From positions 1 through 5,857 of the forward strand of contig JAUZQP010000104.1 of assembly GCA_030950965.1 (NCBI GenBank): a stretch of 5,857 nt of DNA, given 5' to 3'. Positions 1 to 5,857 of this stretch are shown one piece after another. Below the pieces are notes generated by a model, which saw only the letters and a list, made by a program, of their open reading frames with translations, did not search any database and was not told where the DNA came from. Each line of letters opens with the position of its first letter. The first letter of the stretch is position 1. A program made the position numbers and the translations under genes. Source of the DNA: Mariprofundaceae bacterium (lineage in GTDB: Bacteria; Pseudomonadota; Zetaproteobacteria; Mariprofundales; Mariprofundaceae).

Positions 1-884
1 GGATTGCATAGAATCCAGCCTGTTTCATGGCTTGCCTCAGGACGTAACTTGCGGAAGTCTGCTTGCTGCACATCCATGCATGCTGCTACGCCAGCGCGTT
101 CGGCATTGCGTTGGGTAATACCTATGGCAGAGGCATTTACATCACTGGCGAGAATCGCTGGCATCTCGACATGGGTGTGCAGTCCTTGCGCTGTGCTGTG
201 CGCCTTGTGCCAGCGTGCTTGGGGCAAACATGGCCACGTACTAAAGGGGAATGCACGCTCGCTGTTGGCGGCGGTACGTTGCGCAATTAACGCGGCTTCA
301 ATAGCCCATGTACCTGAGCCACACATTGGCACACATAAGGGGGCGGTAGGCTTCCAGCCACTCCAACGCAACAAGCCTACGGCGATGGTTTCTCGCAGCG
401 GTGCTTTGCCTGATTCGAGGCGGTAGCCGCGTCGGTCTAAGCGTTCGCCTGAAAGGTCGATGCTGATGGTGCAACGGTCATTATCCATCCGTACAAAAAT
501 GGTTTGTTGTGCATCGTCGGTAGCTACTCGTTTGATAGCGGAGAGTATCGTTTCAGCAATTTTCCCCGTATGCAGCAAACGTGACCGGTGACTGCTGGCT
601 TGCACGCGCACAGTCGTGTCGTCGGTGAGGTAACGTGACCACGGCAGATTGGCAACGCGGCGTTCCAGTTCGTTGAAATAACGCACCGAAAAATCTGCCA
701 CGCGCAACAATACGCGCGTAATGGTACGGGCACGTAATTGAATGCGGAATAGTCCGTCCCACGAGCAATCAAAGGTGACACCACCATGGCTGGTGATGGT
801 GTTACGTGCGCCCAGTTCAGTGAGTTCAGCAGCGGAAATATGCTCTAAGCCCAAAGGCGTAGCGGCAAAGCAAGATAGTTTCAT
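1..884 (-). CDS. THUMP-domain class I SAM-dependent RNA methyltransferase (RlmL N-half / COG0116 family), partial at left edge
   Basis: The minus strand is open from position 884 to the left edge, giving 294 codons with the C-terminus missing. The N-terminus (MKLSCFAATPLGLE) aligns by eye with the RlmL start, including the Gly-Leu-Glu. A THUMP-type RNA-binding region follows at about residues 45-150, with the typical SHRSRLLHTGKIAE stretch (98-111), then DLSGERLDRRGYR (143-155). The SAM-binding motif I is PMCGSGT at 186-192, followed by IEAALIAQR. The visible part ends in ILCN followed by CC, the start of the catalytic N-P-P-Y/F motif. Members methylate guanine N2 in 23S rRNA or tRNA; the exact target is not visible here. 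The residue before PMCGSGT is Val185, where the family usually has Asp. Start 884 was chosen by family alignment although it lacks a clear Shine-Dalgarno. An in-frame ATG at 983, with a weak GAG upstream, would add 33 residues. It may be the single-module (about 370-400 aa) form or fused as in E. coli RlmL; the edge hides this. Confidence 0.88.
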   Translation of the reverse strand, partial: MKLSCFAATPLGLEHISAAELTELGARNTITSHGGVTFDCSWDGLFRIQLRARTITRVLLRVADFSVRYFNELERRVANLPWSRYLTDDTTVRVQASSHRSRLLHTGKIAETILSAIKRVATDDAQQTIFVRMDNDRCTISIDLSGERLDRRGYRLESGKAPLRETIAVGLLRWSGWKPTAPLCVPMCGSGTWAIEAALIAQRTAANSERAFPFSTWPCLPQARWHKAHSTAQGLHTHVEMPAILASDVNASAIGITQRNAERAGVAACMDVQQADFRKLRPEASHETGWILCN

Positions 885-1046
885 CGCCACATAGTAAGCA
901 AGCAAAGCCAGAATGCACAGCTTCGGCTTAAAACCTGAGTTGTTCGGTAGAGTATTAGGGCTGCGGAAAAATAAAGCATCCATTTTTACTCGTCGATGAA
1001 TCCAGCTTCATCGAATAGATTAGATGCTTAATATGTCCCGGAGCCC
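885..1046. other. Intergenic gap between hslR and the RNA methyltransferase gene
   Basis: This 162-bp gap holds an 8-bp-arm inverted repeat and the possible upstream ATG at 983. No T-rich terminator tract follows the repeat on the minus strand, so read-through from hslR into the methyltransferase gene is possible. No convincing promoter was identified. If the methyltransferase really starts at 983, the gap is only 63 bp. Confidence 0.6.
993..1014 (-). repeat. Small perfect inverted repeat (8-bp arms, 6-nt loop)
   Basis: TCGATGAA and TTCATCGA are perfect complements separated by six bases. The hairpin sits downstream of the hslR stop codon and ends 9 bases before the alternative methyltransferase ATG at 983. 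In the minus-strand RNA it is followed by CGAGTAAAAATGG, which is not a U-tract, so it is not a standard intrinsic terminator. It could be an mRNA processing or stabilising hairpin, a translational control element or an operator; nothing in the sequence decides this. Confidence 0.5.
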
Positions 1047-1439
1047 TTAGCCCTCGCGTTCTTTTTTGGTAAAGCGAATAATTTGCCGCCGCTGCTTTTT
1101 GTCAGGGCGTGTTGCGGCGGGCTGGTTGGCGTATTGGGCGCGGTGCTCCTCTTGTTGCCGTTCGCGCCGCTGGATACTGGCAGGGTCTTCTTGGTAGAGG
1201 GTGGCAGCTTGTGTGGCGCTACCGCGTTTTTCGGCTAAACCTGTGACGGTGACGCGCCATGTATAGCTTTCACGCTGCAAGATGATGACATCCTCACCAT
1301 GGATTTTCCGTGATGCTTTGCAGGTCACACCGTTCACTTGCACATGCCCCCCCTGCACCGCCGTACTTGCCAAGGAGCGGGTTTTGAAGAATCGCGCTGC
1401 CCACAACCAGCGATCAATACGCACGGTATCAAAAGGCAT
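1047..1439 (-). CDS. hslR: Ribosome-associated heat shock protein Hsp15 (S4 domain)
   Basis: This 130-residue basic protein is close to the E. coli HslR length (133). The S4 RNA-binding fold covers about residues 7-65 and opens with the diagnostic RIDRWLWAARFFKTRSLA, then GGHVQVNG and KASRKI. The charged C-terminal tail carries RPDKKQRRQIIRF (111-123), matching the RPDKKERRDLLRF of the E. coli protein. Hsp15 is known to bind free 50S subunits carrying a nascent chain on peptidyl-tRNA, returning stalled large subunits to the translation cycle. It is related to the bacterial quality-control factor RqcP. The ATG lies 11 bp inside the end of hrpA in another frame, behind a perfect AGGAGG six bases upstream, so this start is secure and translational coupling to hrpA is likely. 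In E. coli hslR is instead next to hslO. Codon use resembles hrpA. Confidence 0.95.
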   Translation of the reverse strand: MPFDTVRIDRWLWAARFFKTRSLASTAVQGGHVQVNGVTCKASRKIHGEDVIILQRESYTWRVTVTGLAEKRGSATQAATLYQEDPASIQRRERQQEEHRAQYANQPAATRPDKKQRRQIIRFTKKEREG

Positions 1440-4400
1440 GGACGGCCTCCTGCCACTGTTTTTTTAGCCGTTTAACCGACACCGTCTCGCGGGTTTTAAG
1501 GTGCGCTGCAAATAGCGACAGGCGCAACTCCTCCAGCGACCAACGAAAAGCCTGAACCGCAGGCTGTGTGGCTGCGGGCGGATAATGCTGAAGGTGTTGC
1601 TGATAGCTCTGCCATAGCGCTGCGCAGGCAGCTTCATCCTGTTGGTCGCGGGCAAAACGGCGCGGACCATGTTCCAAGCGATAGACAGCAGCTTCGAGGT
1701 AACAAGCAAGCCGTTGTAACGACGGCAAGGGGGTCGATAGCATAAAACCAGCGGTAATCAGTTGCCCTAACTGTGCTTGAATCTGATCGGCAATCGTCTG
1801 CTTTTCCTTCGACTTGGCTTGGGTCAACAAGGGTAATAAACGGTTGCGCCATTGCAAAGCAGTCAACACATCACCTGCCAGTGATTCTGCTACGCCAACA
1901 AAGCGACCACGCCCAGCCTCTAAGCGTTCTTCAAATGCCGCAGGCGTGCGCGGCAAGGGTTCGGTAAGAAACAGGTGCTGTATCACGGCGATGGCAAGCT
2001 GCTCATGCAGAGGCGTATCTTCGTGCAGTGTTGCCGCTTGTAATTGCAGGGCTTGCCGCTGCGGTAGTTTTTTCTGTAACCATTGCACCTGCTGTGTCAG
2101 TTGCAGCGAGAACAAGCGCGTTAAACCTTGGCGCATCATCGCTTCGGCTTCTTCTACGGTGTCACAATCATGCACACACACATGATCGCCCCCATCACGC
2201 AGGGCAGGGAAGACAGTAATACTGCGCCCCTGCTGTTGACGCTGGCAGGAGGTCGGAAGCTCGCCACATTGCCATTGCTTCATGGTGCTAGGTGCGTGTT
2301 CACGCGGAGGTCTAACCATGACTTGTTGTGGGCTGTAACGTTGTTGCAAATCTTGCACATCATCGCTTTTCGCTAGTGCTGTGCCATCATCATCCAAGGC
2401 TTCGATATGCAACACAAGGTACGGTGGCAGGGTGGTGTTAAGCCATTGTTGCGGTGGAATAAGCATCCCTGTCATACGCTGAACTTGACGGCTGATCGCC
2501 ATATAGACATCACCTTCAGCCCACGCCATCGCCTCCAAACACGCAACGGCGAATTGCGGCACAGGAACCAAGGGGCGGCGTTGCGTGGTGGGCAGTTTTT
2601 TAAATAACAGCGTCATCACTTCCAACAACAAACCTGGAACCAACCACTGGCACTGTTGCACGTTAAGCAAGGGTAAGACCGTACGCGGCACACTCAGGGT
2701 TGCACCATCTTGCGCATGCTGGGGATCAAAACGATAACGCAGGGCAAGCCGATGCTGCCCAAAATCAAGGTGATCGGGGTAGTCCTCCATCAGCTCATCA
2801 GGCTGATTAAATATATCCGCCAGCGTGGGCAATGGCAGCACACCATCGTGCTGCTTGAGCCAATGTTCCCAGCCGCGTTGATCACAGATGCGCTGCGGCA
2901 ATCGTTCGTTAAACCATACCAACGACCGTTCTTCGGCATCGTCACGGTAGAGGCGGCGAGATTTACCAATATGCTGCTCAATCATCTGCCACCAAGCGTT
3001 CATATCGCGCAAGAAACGCTTCAACACAGGACTGCGCCCCTGCTGCATACCCATCGCGACAATCGCATCACGCACAAAGATGGCATGGGCAGCAGGACGG
3101 TCATGTTGCGACCAACGTACGGCGCGTGTACCCAGCGGCAAACCAAATAAACTGCGCTGCTCCTGCGCCAACACCTGTCCGCGCCGTTTCGACCAATACG
3201 GATCACCATAGTGGTGGTGAATGAGGTGCGCACCTTCGCTCAGTAGCCAGTCGGTTTCAATACTCGCTACGGTGGTGGCATAGCGTTGGCGCAGTTCCAA
3301 TAAGCCGCCTGCCATCAACCAACGCGGTGGCTTTTTACGCAGTGCCGAACCACGCATCATGACAAAGCGCACACCGCCCGCACCAAGGAAGTCGCCCTCA
3401 TCTTGCTGCTGACCGATGAATGATAGCGAGCCACGCAACAGAGAGCGGTGAATCGCCTCGTGCTCCGCTTGTTCTTCTTGCCACGACAGCTTCATACCTT
3501 GCAACGCTTGTTTCACTTGGTGGTGAAGATCATGCCATTCTCGCATCCGCAACCACGAAACATAATGCTGCTTGCACACACGCCGCATTTTACTGCGCGT
3601 ATGGTGCCGCTGCTGCTGTTCAAACCATTGCCACAAACGCAGCAGGCTTAGGAAGTCGGACTGCCCATCTTGCCACTGTTTATGGCAGGCATCCGCTTTT
3701 TCTTGTTCTTCAGCAGGGCGTAGGCGTGGGTCAGGGATCGACAAGCCACAGACAATAATCAGCACATCTTCCACCGCATGGTGATCGACGGCCGCCAACA
3801 CCATGCGCGCAAAACGTGGGTCTAAGGGAATCCGTGCCATCTGACGACCCAGCGGTGTAATCGCGCCCTGCTCATCCAACGCCTGCAACTCTTCGAGCAG
3901 ACGATGACCGTCACGAATGGTACGCGCATCAGGGGCTTGCATCAGCGGAAAGTCTTGCAATGCACCCAAACCCATATCCGCCATGCGCAGAATCACGCTG
4001 GCTAAATGGGTGCGACGAATCTCAGGGTCGGTATGTGGCGGACGCTGCTCGTATTCTGCTTCGCTATACAGACGAAAACAGACACCTGCCGCCACACGAC
4101 CACAACGACCAGCACGCTGATTAGCACTGGCTTGAGCAATGCGTTCAATCGGCAAACGCTGCACGCGGTGGCGCGGACTGTAGCGACTGATACGCGCCAA
4201 ACCGCTATCAATCACAAAGCAAATACCTGGCACGGTGAGCGAGGTCTCCGCAATATTCGTTGCCAACACAATACGTCGTCCGCGATGCGAACGAAACACG
4301 CGATCTTGCTCTGCTGCACTAAGCCTGGCATAGAGTGGTAAAATCTCGGTATCGCGCAAACCATGTTGCTGCAAACAGTGGTGGATATCGCGAATTTCTC

Positions 4401-5154
4401 GCTCGCCTGGTAGAAACACTAAAATATCGCCGAGCGGATCATGCTTGGCGGCCTCATCCACCGTATCCAAAATCGCTTGCGGCAGATCGCGGTCACGCTC
4501 ATCCTCATCGCCCTTGAGTGGTCGGTAACACATCTCCACAGGGAATCCGCGCCCACTCACTTCAATCACAGGTGCACCGTCAAAGAAACGCGAAAAACGC
4601 GCCGTATCGATGGTGGCTGAGGTGATAATAAGGTGCAAATCAGGACGGCGCGGTAGAATTTTTTTAAGGTAACCCAACAAAAAGTCAATATTGAGACTGC
4701 GCTCATGCGCTTCGTCGATAATCAACACTTGGTAACGACGGAGTAGCGGATCACGGTGAATTTCTGCCAGCAACAAACCATCGGTCATCACACACAGGGC
4801 ATCATCACGGTGGCTTTGGTCGCTAAAGCGCACCCGATAACCCACGCCCTGCCCCAGACTACACCCCATCTCTTCGGCAATGCGTGTTGCTACACTGCGC
4901 GCAGCCATACGACGCGGTTGCGTATGGGCGATGCGTCCATCCATGCCAGCCTGCATACACAGCTTCGCCAACTGCGTGGTCTTACCCGAGCCTGTTTCGC
5001 CCGCTACAATGAGTACAGCATGCTGGCGCAGGGCTGCAATAATATCTGCCGCCGCCGTAGCAATCGGCAGTTGTTCAGGAATCGCGGTATTCAACAATGG
5101 ACGAGCCAAGATTTTGGCGGAAGACGAAGCTTTATTCATAGGTTGGGCAACCAT
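1429..5154 (-). CDS. hrpA: ATP-dependent DEAH-box RNA helicase HrpA
   Basis: This is a complete 1241-residue member of the DEAH/RHA helicase family. Motif I is GETGSGKT (52-59), Ia TQPRRMAARS (78-87), II DEAH (147-150), III SATID (179-183), V ATNIAETSLTVPG (298-310) and VI QRAGRCGR (346-353). The winged-helix and helical-bundle (HA2) region follows at about 385-560. An OB-fold and the long HrpA-type C-terminal region (DUF3418) run to the end, closing with SLEELRLSLFA near 1210. That long C-terminus separates it from HrpB, which is about 400 residues shorter. HrpA uses NTP hydrolysis to remodel RNA; in E. coli it was tied to fimbrial mRNA processing and more recently to rescue of collided ribosomes. 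The N-terminus is some tens of residues shorter than in E. coli. An in-frame TAG upstream (about 60 bases) with no ATG, GTG or TTG between limits the start to 5154 or 5139 (MNKASSS); neither has a clear Shine-Dalgarno. It overlaps hslR downstream. A fold-back element begins 39 bp upstream. Confidence 0.97.
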   Translation of the reverse strand: MVAQPMNKASSSAKILARPLLNTAIPEQLPIATAAADIIAALRQHAVLIVAGETGSGKTTQLAKLCMQAGMDGRIAHTQPRRMAARSVATRIAEEMGCSLGQGVGYRVRFSDQSHRDDALCVMTDGLLLAEIHRDPLLRRYQVLIIDEAHERSLNIDFLLGYLKKILPRRPDLHLIITSATIDTARFSRFFDGAPVIEVSGRGFPVEMCYRPLKGDEDERDRDLPQAILDTVDEAAKHDPLGDILVFLPGEREIRDIHHCLQQHGLRDTEILPLYARLSAAEQDRVFRSHRGRRIVLATNIAETSLTVPGICFVIDSGLARISRYSPRHRVQRLPIERIAQASANQRAGRCGRVAAGVCFRLYSEAEYEQRPPHTDPEIRRTHLASVILRMADMGLGALQDFPLMQAPDARTIRDGHRLLEELQALDEQGAITPLGRQMARIPLDPRFARMVLAAVDHHAVEDVLIIVCGLSIPDPRLRPAEEQEKADACHKQWQDGQSDFLSLLRLWQWFEQQQRHHTRSKMRRVCKQHYVSWLRMREWHDLHHQVKQALQGMKLSWQEEQAEHEAIHRSLLRGSLSFIGQQQDEGDFLGAGGVRFVMMRGSALRKKPPRWLMAGGLLELRQRYATTVASIETDWLLSEGAHLIHHHYGDPYWSKRRGQVLAQEQRSLFGLPLGTRAVRWSQHDRPAAHAIFVRDAIVAMGMQQGRSPVLKRFLRDMNAWWQMIEQHIGKSRRLYRDDAEERSLVWFNERLPQRICDQRGWEHWLKQHDGVLPLPTLADIFNQPDELMEDYPDHLDFGQHRLALRYRFDPQHAQDGATLSVPRTVLPLLNVQQCQWLVPGLLLEVMTLLFKKLPTTQRRPLVPVPQFAVACLEAMAWAEGDVYMAISRQVQRMTGMLIPPQQWLNTTLPPYLVLHIEALDDDGTALAKSDDVQDLQQRYSPQQVMVRPPREHAPSTMKQWQCGELPTSCQRQQQGRSITVFPALRDGGDHVCVHDCDTVEEAEAMMRQGLTRLFSLQLTQQVQWLQKKLPQRQALQLQAATLHEDTPLHEQLAIAVIQHLFLTEPLPRTPAAFEERLEAGRGRFVGVAESLAGDVLTALQWRNRLLPLLTQAKSKEKQTIADQIQAQLGQLITAGFMLSTPLPSLQRLACYLEAAVYRLEHGPRRFARDQQDEAACAALWQSYQQHLQHYPPAATQPAVQAFRWSLEELRLSLFAAHLKTRETVSVKRLKKQWQEAVHAF
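1446..1451 (-). promoter_or_regulatory. Shine-Dalgarno for hslR inside the hrpA coding region
   Basis: The minus strand reads AGGAGG, then CCGTCC, then the hslR ATG. This is a perfect anti-16S match at six-base spacing, placed within the last codons of hrpA. It fixes the hslR start. Ribosomes finishing hrpA at 1429 would release just past the hslR start, which favours reinitiation. Confidence 0.9.
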
Positions 5155-5192
5155 AGCTATGCGAAAGAGTGGTGCAAGCGGCGAGTACCAAT

Positions 5193-5391
5193 AAAAACAG
5201 CCAGCCTAACCTGAATGATTCATCAATCGTCGTGATGATTGCGTAGAACCTTTGTTTGCAACGAATGCCTTGCTGGGAGTAGCGCACCAATGGATACGCT
5301 CGACTAGCAGGGTGTTCGTTGCAGACAAAGGGGCAAGCAAGGGCGCGACAGTATTGGTGAATAATTCAGGCTAAATAGGCTGGCTGTTTTT
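5193..5391. repeat. Long fold-back (imperfect palindrome, about 199 bp): possible structured RNA or MITE-like element
   Basis: The two halves are inverted copies of each other. The outer arms are a perfect 15-bp match (AAAAACAGCCAGCCT at 5193-5207 with 5377-5391). Next come 5210-5227 with 5353-5370 (one G.A mismatch, one wobble), a looser stretch still pairing 5229-5234 with 5344-5349 and 5239-5242 with 5337-5340, then 28 consecutive pairs between 5249-5276 and 5304-5331. The tip is AGCG/CGCT (5281-5284/5297-5300) around a 12-base loop. T-runs lie just outside the stem on both strands, so it could also stop transcription in either direction. It contains no gene. No clear target-site duplication flanks it. 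It could be an untranslated RNA, a miniature inverted-repeat transposable element, or an elaborate intergenic terminator. Confidence 0.8.
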
Positions 5392-5393
5392 TT
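5377..5393 (+). terminator. Possible rho-independent terminator end of the fold-back
   Basis: The right outer arm GGCTGGCTG is directly followed by seven T residues (5387-5393), and pairs with CAGCCAGCC at 5198-5206. For plus-strand RNA this is a GC-rich stem plus U-tract, though with a very long loop. The minus strand shows a similar but weaker end (GGCTGGCTG then TTTTTATT) upstream of hrpA, where it could act as an attenuator. Confidence 0.35.
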
Positions 5394-5443
5394 GTAATCA
5401 TTCACTCACCCCACTGGTTTTCCGCCCTCTGCGTTGAAAGTGC

Positions 5444-5833
5444 TCATTTACCCAAGTGGGTAAATGGATCGATAATGAACCCCGATTGGTGATTTTTTGT
5501 GTAAACCACGGTATGAAGGATGCCCAAAATCATCGTTATGATGCTATGTTGCGCGCCATAGACACGTACATGTCGAGCGTGAATGTAAGTAGCTGACCAT
5601 AAGTATTTTAACATTTTCTTCTTGTCTATTCCGCGAGCTTCTGCGTTACAAAAAGACTTATATAGCAGTGCTATACGTCGTTTTTTGTGTCTTGAATCGT
5701 AAGTATTCGGCAGACCCCTATCACGGGCGCTATGTGGAATTCGATATCCATGGCTTTTTGAATTCATCTCTTTGATCTTCGGACATGCTCCATGGAAGAA
5801 ATGGAGTGATGTTTTCTGGAACTTTTCCACCAT
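5444..5833 (-). CDS. Unrecognised reading frame, low confidence, open to the right edge
   Basis: The minus strand is open from the right edge to TGA at 5444, with the first ATG at 5833 (129 residues from there, eight more codons upstream to the edge). I do not recognise the product. It is basic and rich in His, Lys and Arg, with a moderately hydrophobic stretch near the end (SIITMILGILHTVVY). No catalytic motif, signal peptide or clear membrane helix is seen. Codon choice is unlike hrpA, with AGG, AGA, ATA, GGA and CGA all present, and the tract is about 41% GC. An opening of 137 codons is unusual by chance in such sequence but does not prove a gene. It could be the tail of an acquired gene, a decayed mobile-element gene or a chance frame. 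Shorter plus-strand frames also cover the same DNA. Confidence 0.25.
   Translation of the reverse strand: MVEKFQKTSLHFFHGACPKIKEMNSKSHGYRIPHSARDRGLPNTYDSRHKKRRIALLYKSFCNAEARGIDKKKMLKYLWSATYIHARHVRVYGAQHSIITMILGILHTVVYTKNHQSGFIIDPFTHLGK
5445..5466. repeat. Perfect 22-bp palindrome (10-bp arms, 2-nt spacer)
   Basis: CATTTACCCA and its exact complement TGGGTAAATG flank a two-base AG centre. It lies at the 3' end of the minus-strand frame and about 50 bp right of the fold-back. Its symmetry and length are like a transcription-factor operator, but no recognisable regulator or promoter is beside it. With no U-tract it is not a standard terminator. Confidence 0.6.
5650..5686 (+). terminator. Weak terminator-like hairpin centred on a 15-bp palindrome
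   Basis: TATAGCA (5661-5667), one G, then TGCTATA (5669-5675) form a perfect AT-rich stem. GAC/GTC and AAAAA/TTTTT extend it with small internal loops, and six T residues (5681-5686) follow. The shape fits a plus-strand intrinsic terminator, but the stem is AT-rich with a one-base loop that would need to open. It lies inside the unrecognised minus-strand frame, which weakens the case for one or the other. Confidence 0.25.
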
Positions 5834-5857
5834 TGTCGGCGCAGGCTTGCAAGTAGG

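Noticed and set aside
4..426. Plus-strand reading frame of 140 codons at the left edge
   Set aside because: It is the antisense shadow of the methyltransferase gene, which has clear THUMP and SAM-binding motifs.
993..1014. Intrinsic terminator after hslR
   Set aside because: The hairpin has perfect arms, but the bases after it on the minus strand are CGAGTAAAAATGG, with no U-tract.
1429..5154. HrpB rather than HrpA
   Set aside because: HrpB proteins are about 800-850 residues; this one has the long HrpA-type C-terminal region and ends like E. coli HrpA.
4006..5214. Several plus-strand frames of 60-152 codons opposite hrpA
   Set aside because: They lie opposite the strongly conserved helicase motifs, have no family resemblance and overlap each other.
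5193..5391. Integron attC recombination site
   Set aside because: The left arm has GCCTAAC, fitting one core box, but the right arm lacks the required GTT-containing partner (it reads AAATAGGC), and no integrase or cassette is seen.
5193..5393. Retron or other reverse-transcriptase-linked RNA
   Set aside because: The single long hairpin could suggest this, but no reverse transcriptase motif (such as YxDD) appears in the adjoining sequence and the msr/msd layout is not visible.
5561..5574. Near-palindrome GACACGTACATGTC
   Set aside because: It has one mismatched pair, is short, and has no promoter or repeat nearby; chance is adequate.
5737..5796. Repeated GAATTC and CCATGG hexamers
   Set aside because: Each occurs twice but without larger repeat context; short palindromic words recur by chance in this AT-rich tract.

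Overview
The window looks like chromosomal DNA of a gammaproteobacterium. The HrpA and HslR proteins read most like gammaproteobacterial family members. A Thiotrichales-type host would fit the moderate GC, but that is a guess. About 85% of the window is one leftward (minus-strand) group of translation-related genes. The remaining right end is a different kind of sequence.

Layout along the minus strand, in transcription order. hrpA (5154 to 1429) encodes a complete 1241-residue DEAH-box RNA helicase. hslR (1439 to 1047) encodes the small S4-domain protein Hsp15. Its start codon lies inside the end of hrpA (11 bp overlap), and a perfect AGGAGG ribosome binding site sits within hrpA. After a 162-bp gap with a small inverted repeat comes the first 294 codons of a THUMP-domain class I SAM-dependent RNA methyltransferase (RlmL N-half family). 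It runs off the left edge just inside its catalytic Asn-Pro-Pro motif. HrpA and HslR families are both linked to stalled or split ribosomes, and the methyltransferase family modifies rRNA or tRNA, so the cluster reads as a ribosome-maintenance group.

The right end (5155-5857) starts with a roughly 200-bp fold-back element (5193-5391) whose arms pair along nearly their whole length. Where the arms differ, the changes keep G.U pairing if the plus strand is the RNA, which suggests a structured plus-strand RNA or a miniature inverted-repeat element. From 5461 to 5820 the GC content is 148/360 (41%), against 69/120 (about 57%) in two sampled hrpA lines. This tract holds an unrecognised minus-strand reading frame (5444-5833, open to the edge), a perfect 10-bp-arm palindrome and a weak terminator-like hairpin. 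It may be acquired or decayed DNA. No tRNA, rRNA, CRISPR array or intact insertion sequence was seen.
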